Notes: a model not told the origin generated them from the sequence alone. Positions 30,876 to 40,100 are shown, counted from the stretch's first letter. The stretch: 64,000 bases of DNA from Brevibacterium sp. (GCF_031179145.1 NZ_JAPSIB010000008.1:3287-67286), one strand, 5' to 3'. Translations and numbers: made by a program.

Positions 30876-32962
30876 AGGAGGTCGAGGAGTTTCCCTACGA
30901 GGTCCGCACGGTCGAGAATGTCTTCATCACGATGCGCGACGGCGCGAGGCTGGCCGCCCGGCTGTGGATCCCGATCGAAGCGCTGAGCGAGCCGATGCCG
31001 GCGGTGCTCGAGTACATCCCGTATCGGAAGCGTGACAACAGCCGCGGCCGCGACACCCTGAACATGCCCTACATCGCGGGCCACGGCTATGTCTGTGCGC
31101 GCGTGGACCTGCGCGGCAGCGGCGATTCCGACGGGGTGCTCGTCGACGAATACTGCCCTGCCGAGCTCGAGGACGCGGAAGACGTCATCGCCTGGCTGGC
31201 CGAGCAGGAGTGGTGCGACGGCAGCGTCGGGATGATGGGAATCTCCTGGGGCGGCTTCAACAGCCTCCAGGTCGCGGCCCGGCGCCCGCCCGCGCTCGGC
31301 GCGATCATCAGCGCTTCGGCCACCGACGACCTCTATGTCGACAATATGCACTACATGGGTGGCGCGCTGCTCTCGGACAATCTGTCCGAGGCCACGGTGA
31401 TGTTCGCCTTCAACAGCCTCCCACCCGATCCGGAGATCGTCGGCGACAGATGGCGGGACATGTGGATCGAGAGGCTCGAGGACAGCGGGCTGTGGATTGA
31501 GAAGTGGCTGTCCCATCAGCGGCGGGACGAGTACTGGCGATCCGCCTCGGTGTCGGAGGACTATTCGGCCATCGACTGCCCCGTGATGGCCGTCGGCGGG
31601 TGGGCCGACGGTTACACGAACGCGATCTTCCGGCTGATGGAGAACCTCGAGGTGCCCCGTAAGGGGCTGATCGGACCCTGGGGTCACAAGTACCCCCACC
31701 TCGGCGTTCCCGGTCCGGACATCGGATTCCTCCAGGAGGTGATCCGCTGGTTCGACCACTGGCTCAAGGATGAGGACACGGGGATCATGGACGAGCCGAT
31801 GCTGAGACTGTGGATGCAGGACAGCGTCTCCCCGAAGTCCTCCTACGAAGAGCGGCCGGGGCGGTGGATCGAGGAGGACCAGTGGCCCTCACCGCGAATC
31901 GAGTCGCGGACGCTGCAGCTGGGGGACCGTCACCTCATCCCCGTCGCCGAGGCGGACGCGGCTGCCGGAGATCCCCCTCGTCCCGATGCCGACCAGGTCC
32001 AGGGCGACGAGGTCCAGGGGGAGCAGTCGCTGAAGTCGCCGTTGAGCGTGGGGATGTTCGCCGGGAAATGGGCTTCCTACGCCGCGGCCCCGGATCTGCC
32101 CTTCGATCAGCGGGAGGAGGACGGCGGTGCCCTGACCTTCGACACCGACGTCCTCGAGGAGGACGTCGCGATCTGCGGCCGTGGGGAGTGCTCGTTCGTC
32201 GTGTCCAGCGACAAACCGGTGGCGATGCTCATCGTCCGACTCTCCGACATCCTGCCCGACGGGGAGGCGACCCGGGTGACCTACGGGATCCTCAACCTCA
32301 CGCACCGGGGTGGCAGTGAGAACCCCGAACCTCTGGAGCCGGGCAGGAAGTACCGCGTGAGGATCCCGCTCAACGGGATCGCGCAGGTGTTCCCTGCCGG
32401 ACACCGGATCCGGCTGTCCGTGTCCACCTCGTACTGGCCCCTGGTCTGGCCCTCACCCGAGGCGGCCACCGTGACGCTGACACCGGAGCTGAGCACCCTG
32501 ACCCTGCCCGTGCGCAGACTCGTGCCCGCCGACGATGAGATCACAGGCTTCGAGGAGGCGGAGGCCGCGCCCGAACTCGAGGTCACTCCGGTGGAGACCG
32601 GCGATCACCAGTGGCGCGTCATCCGTGACCTGGCGACCAATGTGTCGACGCTGGAGATCATCAACGATCAGGGCAGCTTCCGCATCGACGAGACCGGCGC
32701 CGTCATCCGTCGCAAGACCGACGAGTGGTACAGCTTCCGCTGGAACGAGGTGAACTCCACCCGCGGTGAGACTCGGACGATCCGTCGGATCGAACGCGGC
32801 GACTGGGGGGTCGAAGTGCATACGCGCACGGTGCTCACCTCAACTCCGGCCGACTTCCACATCACCGCCGAACTCGACGCCTACGAACTCGAGGAGGGCC
32901 TGGGCTACACCCGCGTCCACTCCGAGAATTGGCACCGGGAGATTCCCCGCGACCTGCTGTGA
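30872..32962 (+). CDS. CocE/NonD family hydrolase
   Basis: A 696-residue serine hydrolase of the X-Pro dipeptidyl-peptidase/cocaine esterase family. The alpha/beta-hydrolase domain has YIPYRKRD, VDLRGSGDSDG, the nucleophile elbow GISWGGFNS, an Asp in VGGWADGYTNAIF and the His in GPWGHKYPH. The C-terminal jelly-roll follows (~360-570: ALTFDTDVLEEDVAICG, RIPLNGIAQVFPAGHRIRLSVS). Relatives cleave esters or N-acyl amides. The last ~130 residues form an extra domain seen in some members. It is coupled to the ATP-grasp ligase, suggesting that one makes and the other cleaves or edits the same amide or ester (inference). Confidence 0.88.
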   Translation: MKEVEEFPYEVRTVENVFITMRDGARLAARLWIPIEALSEPMPAVLEYIPYRKRDNSRGRDTLNMPYIAGHGYVCARVDLRGSGDSDGVLVDEYCPAELEDAEDVIAWLAEQEWCDGSVGMMGISWGGFNSLQVAARRPPALGAIISASATDDLYVDNMHYMGGALLSDNLSEATVMFAFNSLPPDPEIVGDRWRDMWIERLEDSGLWIEKWLSHQRRDEYWRSASVSEDYSAIDCPVMAVGGWADGYTNAIFRLMENLEVPRKGLIGPWGHKYPHLGVPGPDIGFLQEVIRWFDHWLKDEDTGIMDEPMLRLWMQDSVSPKSSYEERPGRWIEEDQWPSPRIESRTLQLGDRHLIPVAEADAAAGDPPRPDADQVQGDEVQGEQSLKSPLSVGMFAGKWASYAAAPDLPFDQREEDGGALTFDTDVLEEDVAICGRGECSFVVSSDKPVAMLIVRLSDILPDGEATRVTYGILNLTHRGGSENPEPLEPGRKYRVRIPLNGIAQVFPAGHRIRLSVSTSYWPLVWPSPEAATVTLTPELSTLTLPVRRLVPADDEITGFEEAEAAPELEVTPVETGDHQWRVIRDLATNVSTLEIINDQGSFRIDETGAVIRRKTDEWYSFRWNEVNSTRGETRTIRRIERGDWGVEVHTRTVLTSTPADFHITAELDAYELEEGLGYTRVHSENWHREIPRDLL

Positions 32963-32977
32963 GGGGAGACCGTCCAC

Positions 32978-33015
32978 CGCTGCGCAGCCAGTCTGACGCT
33001 GCGCAGCCAGTCTGA
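32978..33015. repeat. Perfect 19-bp tandem duplication
   Basis: CGCTGCGCAGCCAGTCTGA occurs twice head to tail (32978-32996, 32997-33015). Each copy contains the palindrome GCTGCGCAGC. It lies between the CocE and DUF4383 genes. Confidence 0.8.
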
Positions 33016-33135
33016 TCACGATCCGGCTACATCCGGGAAGACCTATGTACGACAAGTCAACTTGCGAGTAGTCTGAGGCCACGGCTCCATCTGCGACACC
33101 GCTTCGCCATCATCCATCCATAAGGAGTGAGCGCA

Positions 33136-33594
33136 ATGTCCAATGCAGCACCTCGTTCAACACCTCGCACGCGGACGGCAGTCCAAACCGTCGCCCTGAT
33201 CTACGGCGTGGTGTTCCTCCTCGTCGGGGTCATGGGCTTCATCCCCGGACTGACGTCGAACTACGAATCGATGAGCTTCGCCGGTCACCATTCCCAGGCA
33301 ATGCTCATGGGCATCTTCCAGGTCTCCGTCCTGCACAACATCGTCCACCTGCTCTACGGCATCGCAGGTCTGGTCCTGGCTCGTTCCGCGCCGGGTGCCA
33401 GGCACTTCCTGCTGTGGGGTGGAATCATCTACGCCGTGCTGTGGATCTACGGTCTCCTCATCTCACCTGAGTCGGCGGCGAACTTCGTTCCGCTCAACAC
33501 CGCTGACAACTGGCTGCACTTCGTCCTCGCCATCACCATGGTGGGGCTGTCGTTCCTCCCGTACCGGGACAAGCGCACGAGGACGCGGGCCTGA
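33136..33594 (+). CDS. DUF4383 membrane protein
   Basis: A 152-residue protein with four transmembrane helices (TVALIYGVVFLLVGVMGFIPGL, VLHNIVHLLYGIAGLVLARS, FLLWGGIIYAVLWIYGLLIS, NWLHFVLAITMVGLSFLP) and the HNIVHLLYGIAG signature of DUF4383. Function unknown; in relatives it is often stress-induced. The ATG at 33136 has AAGGAG eight bases upstream; a GTG at 33127 is too close to that site. Confidence 0.85.
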   Translation: MSNAAPRSTPRTRTAVQTVALIYGVVFLLVGVMGFIPGLTSNYESMSFAGHHSQAMLMGIFQVSVLHNIVHLLYGIAGLVLARSAPGARHFLLWGGIIYAVLWIYGLLISPESAANFVPLNTADNWLHFVLAITMVGLSFLPYRDKRTRTRA

Positions 33595-33618
33595 TCCGTC
33601 CCACTCCCGCGGTCCAGA

Positions 33619-33876
33619 GTGCGGTTTGTCTACGTGGTAGCCGGCGGCGATACCCTGATGAGCCTCGCGGAGGGCCGCGGCGTCGCTCGGATCGGACCTG
33701 AGCATCACAACGGGTTCGCCCGCCAGATCTCGGACACGGGAGTCAGGTGGGACTTCGGTCACCAGTGTGAACCACTTGTCGGTGACCCTGGCTGACTCCC
33801 AGCCGACTTCGAAGGTGTCGAGCGTCGCCGACGGCAGGTTCTCGACACACCGGCGGACAGCGCCGTTCCAGGTGGA
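33619..33876 (-). pseudogene. MmcQ/YjbR-family fragment
   Basis: The translation in the minus frame resembles the middle of a YjbR/MmcQ protein: LPSATLDTFEVGWESARVTDKWFTLV, VVMLRSDPSDAAALREAHQGI and the late motif GYHVDKPH, where intact members continue with Trp and a final helical domain. The end runs into unrelated sequence, and neither a proper start nor the N-terminal helix is present. It looks like a gene remnant truncated at both ends. Confidence 0.5.
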
Positions 33877-33910
33877 CGCGGGCTGTCCCGCGGTGGGGCA
33901 GTAGCGCGGT

Positions 33911-34240
33911 TCACTCGTCCTCGGTGATGGCCCGCATCGCCTTCCACCCGTGGGTGACGGCTCCACCTGCACGCAGGGTCGCCGCGACCATGACAGCCTC
34001 GGCGACGTCGGCCTTCGAAGCGCCGGCCTTGACCGCGCGCTTGGCGTGGTCCTCGATGCAGAACGGACACTGGGTGGTCACCGCGACGCCGACGGCGATC
34101 AGCTCGCGGGTCGCCAGATCGAGATTCGCGGAGTTCTTGCTGAACACCGCCTTGTCGACTCCGAAGAAGGCCGAGACCATCTCCGGCGCAGCCTCCTTCA
34201 TATCGGCCATGAAAGATGCTTCTTCATTGTGGGAGTGCAT
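33911..34240 (-). CDS. Carboxymuconolactone decarboxylase/AhpD-like protein
   Basis: A 109-residue AhpD-like protein with the redox-active CPFCIEDHAKRAVKAGA motif (Cys-x2-Cys with His) and the typical helical frame (ATRELIAVGVAVTTQ, VMVAATLRAGGAVTHGWKAM). Such proteins act as small peroxidase or thiol-disulfide oxidoreductases. The start is ATG 34240 with AAAGGAACAG upstream. It sits next to the decayed copper genes and may have been cotranscribed with them. Confidence 0.85.
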   Translation of the reverse strand: MHSHNEEASFMADMKEAAPEMVSAFFGVDKAVFSKNSANLDLATRELIAVGVAVTTQCPFCIEDHAKRAVKAGASKADVAEAVMVAATLRAGGAVTHGWKAMRAITEDE

Positions 34241-34319
34241 GTGCTGTTCCTTTCGTAGTGCCTCATGCTTTGACGAGGCGGGCTTTGGCCGCGGAGGCTT
34301 GAGGACTTGATGAGGTGGG

Positions 34320-35141
34320 TCAGTGCTCGCCGTGGTTTCTGTGTGTCTGTTCGTGCCCGCCGCCCGGGGCAGCTTCGAGGACGAAGTGGACGGAGTGGAC
34401 GTCGTCATCGACTTAGAAGTCGAAGTAGAGCAGGTACTTCCCCGGCGTCGGGGCGTGCGCCATGAATGAGATCTCCGGCCCCGAAGTCTCGCCCGGTCGG
34501 GGGCTTTCGCTCTCTGGGTGAATGTGCAGGTAGCCGAGGTCGCCCTCGCGCAGCGCAACCAAGTGGCCGAAGGCGCCGAGGTAGGGCTGAATCGCGGTGA
34601 CCGGCTGACTCTCGCGGGAGATCGCGATCGTCAGTTGGCTGACATCGCCGGTGACGAGGGATCCGGAGATCGTGGCATCGAAGCCGTCGATCGAGTCCGA
34701 GGTCGTCAACTCCGGCGTTTGCGGCGCGAAGTCGCCGGCGACGTGCACGGTGCGCGTGAGCGTCAGCGCATGGTCGTGCTGGCTGTCGGCAGGCAGGAGG
34801 TCGGCGAAGACACGGTAGGTGCCGGCCTTCTTCCAGGTCCAGGGCAGCGACCAAGTGCCCGTTGAGTGGTTCAGCTCGGGATGGACGTGAGAGAACTCGG
34901 CACCGTCGGCGCGGACGACCACGAGGTGTAGGTCACGCTCGTGTGAAGCTTCGTATTCGGTGACCGGCCGCCCGTCAGGGGCGATGATCTCGAATGACAG
35001 TTCCCCGGCGTCTTCGAGCCGCGTTGGGGCATGGATCGTGCCCAGTCGATATCCAGACTGTTCGATCGAAAGACCGTTCATCTTCCCCTCTACTTCCCGT
35101 GGAGAGGGTTGCCCCGGCTCCGCGTGTTCATGGGCGACCAC
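34320..35141 (-). pseudogene. Copper/heavy-metal-binding surface protein gene, premature stop
   Basis: The frame encodes a two-domain beta protein of the kind found beside copZ/csoR in actinobacteria: NGLSIEQSGYRLGTI, SHERDLHLVVVRADGAEFSHVHPEL, WTWKKAGTYRVFADL, AFGHLVALREGDLGYLHIHPE and FMAHAPTPGKYLLYFDF. Translation stops at TAA 34413-34415. The same frame continues past it for 30 codons as VDDDVHSVHFVLEAAPGGG and a His-rich end to TGA 34320, as in intact relatives (which read Gln at the stop, CAA). The N-terminal membrane segment of relatives is also missing; the open part begins at GTG 35141. Confidence 0.65.
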
Positions 35142-35147
35142 CAGTGT

Positions 35148-35243
35148 TCAGCGGGCGGGCATCGCTTGGTAGCCGGCTTCGCCGACCGCCGCCTCGCAGT
35201 GCCCGCAGGACATGCCCGTCACCTGGTACTGATTCGTGGTCAT
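35148..35243 (-). pseudogene. copZ remnant with internal deletion
   Basis: A 31-codon frame starts like a heavy-metal-associated copper chaperone (MTTNQYQVTGMSCGHCEAAV with the metal-binding Cys-x2-Cys) and jumps to the normal C-terminal end of the same domain (GEAGYQAMPAR, stop). About 40 residues in the middle are missing, in frame. The result cannot form the full ferredoxin-like fold. It lies directly downstream of the two CsoR-like palindromes. Confidence 0.7.
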
Positions 35244-35272
35244 CCGTCCACAGCTCCTTTGCGCACTCGAGG

Positions 35273-35289
35273 ATACCCGCCGGGGGTAA
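35273..35289. promoter_or_regulatory. CsoR-like copper operator 1
   Basis: ATACCC-GCCGG-GGGTAA: inverted repeat with a 5-nt centre, matching the TACCC/GGGTA pattern of CsoR-family copper repressor sites. It lies upstream of the copZ remnant. Confidence 0.65.
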
Positions 35290-35302
35290 TTTCGACACCA
35301 CT

Positions 35303-35319
35303 ATACCCGCCTGGGGTAT
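35303..35319. promoter_or_regulatory. CsoR-like copper operator 2
   Basis: ATACCC-GCCTG-GGGTAT, a perfect 6-bp arm palindrome with a 5-nt centre. Its centre is 30 bp (about three helical turns) from that of the first site, so both lie on the same DNA face. Confidence 0.7.
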
Positions 35320-35508
35320 TCGGGACAAGCGGGGTCATCGACAGCAGGGTGAATCGGGTCACGACCTGAGGTGCTCGGCGGATGGGAGCGCGTCCAGTGT
35401 CACTGGAAGTCGATGTGCGCTTCCTGGGACAAGCAGTCTTGCTATTGCCCCCCATGGTCGACTGCCGTAACTTGAAAGTCCGTAGGGCGTCCGACGAAAG
35501 GACCGGCG

Positions 35509-36597
35509 ATGAGACTGTTCGGGGTGGAAGAAGAGCTGCTCATCGTCGATGCGGTGACCTTGGCGCCGGCGCCCTATGTCGATGCCGCCATCGAGCGTTT
35601 CGAGCGCGATGGGGCGAGTGATCACGAGCTGACCGTCGAATTCAAGCAGGAGCAGATCGAGGTGGTGTCTCCTCCGCAGGCAACGCTCGACGATCAGATC
35701 GAAGCGATCAGAACCGGACGAGCGCTCGCGGACAAGGCGCTCGGCGCAGTCGGGGGCCGGGTGCTGGCATTGCCGATCCTCCCGTTCGCCTACGAGACGA
35801 CCCTGAGCAGCGGCGAGCGCTATGACGCCATCGCCGAGCAGCTCGGGTACGCGACCACCGAACACATGACGTGCGGCTTCCACGTCCATGTCGAGGTCGA
35901 ATCGCACGAGGAGGGAGTCGCCATCCTCGACCGGATGCGGCCGTGGCTGCCGACCCTGCTGGCGCTGAGTGCGAATTCCCCGTACTGGAGGGGAGTGGAC
36001 TCCGGGTATGCGAGCTATCGCTACCAGATGATGAGCCGGCTTCCCACCACTGGTCCCTCCGATGCCTTCGGCTCGGCCGCAGAGTACGACGATCATTGCC
36101 GGCAGCTGCTCGACTCGGGTGTGCCTCTTGACCCGGGCATGATCTACTTCGACGCCCGGCTCAGCGTGCGCTACCAGACGCTCGAGGTCCGAGTCGCCGA
36201 TATCAGTCTCACCGCTGAGCGGGCCGGCGTCATCGCCGGTCTCATCCGTGCCCTCGGAGAGACCGTGGCTCGAGAGTGGCGCGACGGGGGCACCGTGCCG
36301 GAGGTGAGCACAGCAGTCCTGCGGGTGTGGATGTGGCAGGCCAGTCGCTTCGGCGTCGAATCGCATCTGATCGATCCGGTGACCCACAAGCGCGCGCCGG
36401 CCCGTGATGTCGTCGGCCGGCTGCTGCAGACGGTTCGCCCGGTGGCGGACGAACTCGGGGAGATGGACCGGATCGAGTCAGCCGTCGACGACATCCTCAC
36501 CTCGGGGACGGGCGCCCACCTGCAGCGGCAGGCGTACACCGACAGGGGAGACGTCCTCGACATCGTCCGCAACGCCCTCGACCTCACCCACCGCTGA
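35509..36597 (+). CDS. YbdK-type glutamate-cysteine ligase family protein
   Basis: A 362-residue GCS2-family carboxylate-amine ligase: the N-terminal GVEEELLIVD, EFKQEQIEVVSPP, the active-site GFHVHVEV, LSANSPYWRGVDSGYASYR, and LEVRVADISLTAER. Family members show weak gamma-glutamylcysteine synthetase activity, and the physiological substrates are mostly unknown; some modify toxins or peptides. The start is ATG 35509 with AAAGGA upstream. It is a single gene, convergent with the next. Confidence 0.88.
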   Translation: MRLFGVEEELLIVDAVTLAPAPYVDAAIERFERDGASDHELTVEFKQEQIEVVSPPQATLDDQIEAIRTGRALADKALGAVGGRVLALPILPFAYETTLSSGERYDAIAEQLGYATTEHMTCGFHVHVEVESHEEGVAILDRMRPWLPTLLALSANSPYWRGVDSGYASYRYQMMSRLPTTGPSDAFGSAAEYDDHCRQLLDSGVPLDPGMIYFDARLSVRYQTLEVRVADISLTAERAGVIAGLIRALGETVAREWRDGGTVPEVSTAVLRVWMWQASRFGVESHLIDPVTHKRAPARDVVGRLLQTVRPVADELGEMDRIESAVDDILTSGTGAHLQRQAYTDRGDVLDIVRNALDLTHR

Positions 36598-36612
36598 GCC
36601 GAACGGGCCGCC

Positions 36613-36960
36613 TCAGGAAATGGCGGTCGGCGTCTGCTGGTGGGTGAACAGCTTCCACTGGCCGCCTCGGCGGGCGTAGGTCGAGATCATGTCCGCTTCA
36701 TAGCGCTGTTCGCCACGGGTGCCGGAGAAGTGGTAGCTGAGCGCGGCGGCGTTCTCCGCCAATCCGATGACTCGCAGTCGGGTCAGCTCATAGTCGTCCC
36801 ATGGAGGAGTCTGCTCCAGACCGGTGATCGCCTCGTCGAGGGTCGCGACCATTCCGGGCATGATGAAGTGGCTGCCGGGATCGCAGACTTCGCGGTAGAT
36901 CTCGACGTCGCCGCCGGCGAGGCGCCGCTCGATGCATTCGAGTGTTTCGATGGGCGTCAT
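36613..36960 (-). CDS. SnoaL/DUF4440-like protein
   Basis: A 115-residue protein with the NTF2-like cone fold pattern: a helical start (ETLECIERRLAGGDVEIYREVCDPGSHFIMPG), LRVIGLAENAAALSYHFSGTRGEQRY and the closing RRGGQWKLFTHQQTP. Proteins of this type bind small ligands or act as minor enzymes, often unknown. Start and upstream stop share one base (TGATG), coupling it to the HdeD-like gene. Confidence 0.8.
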   Translation of the reverse strand: MTPIETLECIERRLAGGDVEIYREVCDPGSHFIMPGMVATLDEAITGLEQTPPWDDYELTRLRVIGLAENAAALSYHFSGTRGEQRYEADMISTYARRGGQWKLFTHQQTPTAIS

Positions 36961-37619
36961 CAGATGGTCGCCCCCTTCTGTGTTGAGGACTGTGTTGAGG
37001 AGTGATTGGACCGTCCCCTGATCGCCACGACGATGAGAGCGGTGCCAAGGACGATGGTGTAGACGGCGATGATCCACAGGAGAGCGCTGACCGCTGCTCC
37101 CGGGGAGAGGAAGAGCACCACCATGACGATGATGGCGAAGACCACGTCGAGGACTCCGAGGGCCTTCGACCACCCGCCCAGCGACCGCGACGCGAGAGCG
37201 AGGATCCCGCGCAGCAGCATGCCGAAGGCGAGCAGCCATAGCAGCGCGACTCCGGTGAGAACAGTGAACAGGGCGGGGGCGATCATGATGAGGACGCCGG
37301 CGAGGATGTAGGCCAGGCCTGCGGTCATCTCCCAGCCCCAGGACAGGCCGAGCCTGCGGGCGGAGTTGGCACTGATGAACGTGAGGACTCCGTCGACGAT
37401 CAGCCAGACTCCGACCCACACGCCCACGGCGATGGCGACGAGGCCCGGGGTGATGAGCACCAGCAGTCCGAACAGGATGGCGACGGCACCGCGGACGACG
37501 ACCGTCCAGAAGACGCCCCTCCCCAGATCTGTCAGCAGCGACTGCGGGGAATCAGGCGGGAGCAACGGCGACGGCAGCTCACCGGACGGCTGATCGCGAT
37601 GGTTGTCAGACGCGGACAT
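36960..37619 (-). CDS. HdeD-like (DUF308) membrane protein
   Basis: A 219-residue protein with six hydrophobic helices, e.g. AVAILFGLLVLITPGLVAIAVG, AGLAYILAGVLIMIAP and VFAIIVMVVLFLSPGAAVSALLW, and the paired repeat structure of the HdeD family. HdeD was named for acid resistance in E. coli; the role here is unknown. First gene of a two-gene unit with the SnoaL-like protein. Confidence 0.88.
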   Translation of the reverse strand: MSASDNHRDQPSGELPSPLLPPDSPQSLLTDLGRGVFWTVVVRGAVAILFGLLVLITPGLVAIAVGVWVGVWLIVDGVLTFISANSARRLGLSWGWEMTAGLAYILAGVLIMIAPALFTVLTGVALLWLLAFGMLLRGILALASRSLGGWSKALGVLDVVFAIIVMVVLFLSPGAAVSALLWIIAVYTIVLGTALIVVAIRGRSNHSSTQSSTQKGATI

Positions 37620-37694
37620 CAGTGCTCCTTTGACGGAAAGGCCCGTTGTCAGTTGGATCAGTCTAACCGAGCACTGTGGGCTATGGGAGGGGGG

Positions 37695-38771
37695 TCACAT
37701 CCACTTCTTGATCCGGAATGCCGCGTAGAGGAGGGCGGCGACGACGACCATCAGAATCAGGGCCAGGGGATAGCCGTAGGTCCACTTCAGCTCGGGCATC
37801 TTCTCGAAGTTCATTCCGTAGATGGCTCCGATCAGGGTGGGCGCGAAGATGATCGCAGCCCAGCCGGAGATCTTCTTCATGTCCTCGTTCTGGCGCTGTG
37901 CGATGAGCGCTGAATTGACGTCGAGGATCTGAGTCAACGTGTTCCGCAGTTCCGTGGCCTCGGCGACGACTCGCGTCAGGTGATCGTCGAGATCGCCGAG
38001 GTAGGGCTTGAGGCTGTCGTCGACCAGGTCGTCGGCGGCGTTGTCCGTGAGCGTCTCGCTGATGCGCTTGAGCGACATGGTCGCGTGGACGACATCGATG
38101 ACCTCCTGGCTGACCCGGTAGATCCTCTCCGCCGCCGCGGCGTCGCCGCTGAAGACCTGGCTCTCGATCTGGTCCTTGTCCTCCTGCAGTCCGTCGAGGA
38201 CCCGGAAGTATCCGTCGACGGTGGTGTCGATGAGTCGGTAGACGAGGGTGTCGGTGCCCAGGGCGAGGAGGTCCTTGTCCTCGGCGTGGACCCAGTCCGA
38301 CTCCTCGAAGAGCCTGTTGAGTTCGTTCCGGTCCTCCGGGATCCGCGCGCCGTCGATGAGGCGCTTTCCTTGGCAGATGATGATGACCGCATCGCCCTTG
38401 ACGAGGATGTGGAATTCACTGAAATCGACTTCCTCCTCGTCATCGAGGTAGAAGGCGTTCTTGAGCACCATGAAGAGAACGCCGTCGTAGCGTTCGATCT
38501 TCGGGCGCTGCTTCGCATGACGCAGGTCGTCGGCGAGGACCGGGTGGATGTCCCACCGGTCGATGATCTCCTCCACCAGCTCAGCGGTGGAGTGGGGGAT
38601 GAGGTAGCGCGTCATCGTCCCCGACTGGTCGGAGGAGTTGAGTTCCAGTGCTTCGGAGAAGGAATCCGAGACGACGACATCCTCCTCCTCGCCGTCGACG
38701 ATGCGACGGCTCAGCACCATGGTCGTCTCTTCGGTGGGGAACTTCTCATCGGAGGTGGCTCGGTTCGGCAT
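37695..38771 (-). CDS. corA: CorA-type magnesium transporter
   Basis: A 358-residue CorA channel. A cytoplasmic alpha/beta domain and long helices precede the two C-terminal transmembrane helices, with the selectivity motif GMN in LIGAIYGMNFEKMPELKWTYGYP and a basic RIKKWM end. CorA conducts Mg2+ (also Co2+, Ni2+) into the cell. Candidate starts are ATG 38771 (AAGG eight bases upstream, chosen), ATG 38777 and GTG 38792. Confidence 0.92.
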   Translation of the reverse strand: MPNRATSDEKFPTEETTMVLSRRIVDGEEEDVVVSDSFSEALELNSSDQSGTMTRYLIPHSTAELVEEIIDRWDIHPVLADDLRHAKQRPKIERYDGVLFMVLKNAFYLDDEEEVDFSEFHILVKGDAVIIICQGKRLIDGARIPEDRNELNRLFEESDWVHAEDKDLLALGTDTLVYRLIDTTVDGYFRVLDGLQEDKDQIESQVFSGDAAAAERIYRVSQEVIDVVHATMSLKRISETLTDNAADDLVDDSLKPYLGDLDDHLTRVVAEATELRNTLTQILDVNSALIAQRQNEDMKKISGWAAIIFAPTLIGAIYGMNFEKMPELKWTYGYPLALILMVVVAALLYAAFRIKKWM

Positions 38772-38815
38772 GCCCATAACCTTAAGCCTCACCGGGGTGG
38801 CATGGGGGACCGGGT

Positions 38816-39916
38816 TCAGAACACGATGATCGGTTTCAAGGTGCCGCCTTCGGCTGAGTCTGTGAACGCCTGATTGATGTCGTTGAAAGCGTATGTCCGA
38901 GTCAGCTTGTCGAACGGGAAGTCTCCCGCTTGGTGCAAGGCGATGAGTCTAGGTATGAACTCACGGGGGACGGCATCGCCTTCGATCACCATGCTGATAT
39001 TGATGCCAGAGGTCAGCAGTGTTCCGATGTCGAAAGCTGCCTCCGTGCCGAGCTTCGCGGCCCCTACCAATGCTCCATGGCCTCGGATTGCAAGAGATTT
39101 GGTCATCTGGGAGAAGACCGCAGGAACGCCCGTCGTATCCAGTGCATAGTCCGCGCCGGTTCCGGTGATCTCCCGGATGGCGTCCACCGGGTCGACCGTC
39201 GAGGATTCGACTGTATGCGTTGCGCCCAGCTCCTCTGCGAACTCGAGTCGTGGAGCAACGATGTCGACCATGATGATCGTCGAAGCGCCGGCTGCTTTCG
39301 CAGCCAACATTCCCGCCATGCCAACGGCCCCGGTACCGAAGATCGCAATCGACGATCCGGGTTTGGGTCTGAGGACATTGAGAACTGCGCCCGCTCCTGT
39401 CATGAGTCCGCAGCCGAGCGGACCGAGGAGCTCAAGAGGGGCATCCTCTTCAACTTTGACGGCACCGTGTGCGACCACGTTCGTGTACTGCGCAAAGGAG
39501 GACTGCCCGAAGAAGTGAGAACCGACCGTTGTTCCGTCTGCGTCGCTGAACGCTGTTGATCCGTCGGCGCGACGCACGCCGAAGTTCCTGTCGAAGAAGT
39601 TGATGCAGTACATGGGGTGGCCGGACAGACACTGCTCGCACTCTCCGCAGAACGTCGGGCCAAGAACGACCTTGTCGCCGACATTGAACTCGGTCACTGC
39701 CTCGCCGACCTTCTCGACGATCCCGGCTCCTTCATGGCCGAGAACCACCGGCTGCGGTACCGGGTACCACTGATCGCGGATGATCGCGTCTGTGTGGCAG
39801 ATACCTGACGCAACCATCTTCACCTGGATCTCATTGGAACGAGGGTCATCGACCTCGAGGTTTTGGATCTCCAAGTCGGTTTCCGGTGCCGTTGCCACGG
39901 CTGCTTTTGTGCGCAT
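38816..39916 (-). CDS. Zinc-dependent alcohol dehydrogenase (aryl-alcohol type)
   Basis: A 366-residue MDR-family enzyme. Catalytic zinc ligands lie in SGICHTD and GHEGAG, the structural zinc loop is CGECEQCLSGHPMYC, and the NAD site is FGTGAVGMAGMLAAKAAG followed by MVDIV (Asp, NAD preference). Sequence style resembles benzyl-alcohol dehydrogenases with the SFAQYTNV segment. The start has AGAGGAGAC upstream. A single gene; substrate unproven. Confidence 0.9.
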   Translation of the reverse strand: MRTKAAVATAPETDLEIQNLEVDDPRSNEIQVKMVASGICHTDAIIRDQWYPVPQPVVLGHEGAGIVEKVGEAVTEFNVGDKVVLGPTFCGECEQCLSGHPMYCINFFDRNFGVRRADGSTAFSDADGTTVGSHFFGQSSFAQYTNVVAHGAVKVEEDAPLELLGPLGCGLMTGAGAVLNVLRPKPGSSIAIFGTGAVGMAGMLAAKAAGASTIIMVDIVAPRLEFAEELGATHTVESSTVDPVDAIREITGTGADYALDTTGVPAVFSQMTKSLAIRGHGALVGAAKLGTEAAFDIGTLLTSGINISMVIEGDAVPREFIPRLIALHQAGDFPFDKLTRTYAFNDINQAFTDSAEGGTLKPIIVF

Positions 39917-40100
39917 AACGACGTCTCCTCTGACTCAAGGGACGCCGCTCCAGGAAGATATTCGCCGCGTCCTCGTCCTCCCATAGTAGTGATCTGAGTC
40001 ACGGAGCGACGATGCGTTCTTCATCATCGCTCAGAAGTGTGAGAATGAGAGTCCATATTGAGTGCAGATTGATCTGATGCGACCAGGGCACAATGGTCCC

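Noticed and set aside
35273..35319. Palindromes as a CRISPR or recombination site
   Set aside because: Only two copies occur, with a TACCC/GGGTA pattern and a copZ remnant downstream; a copper operator explains them better.
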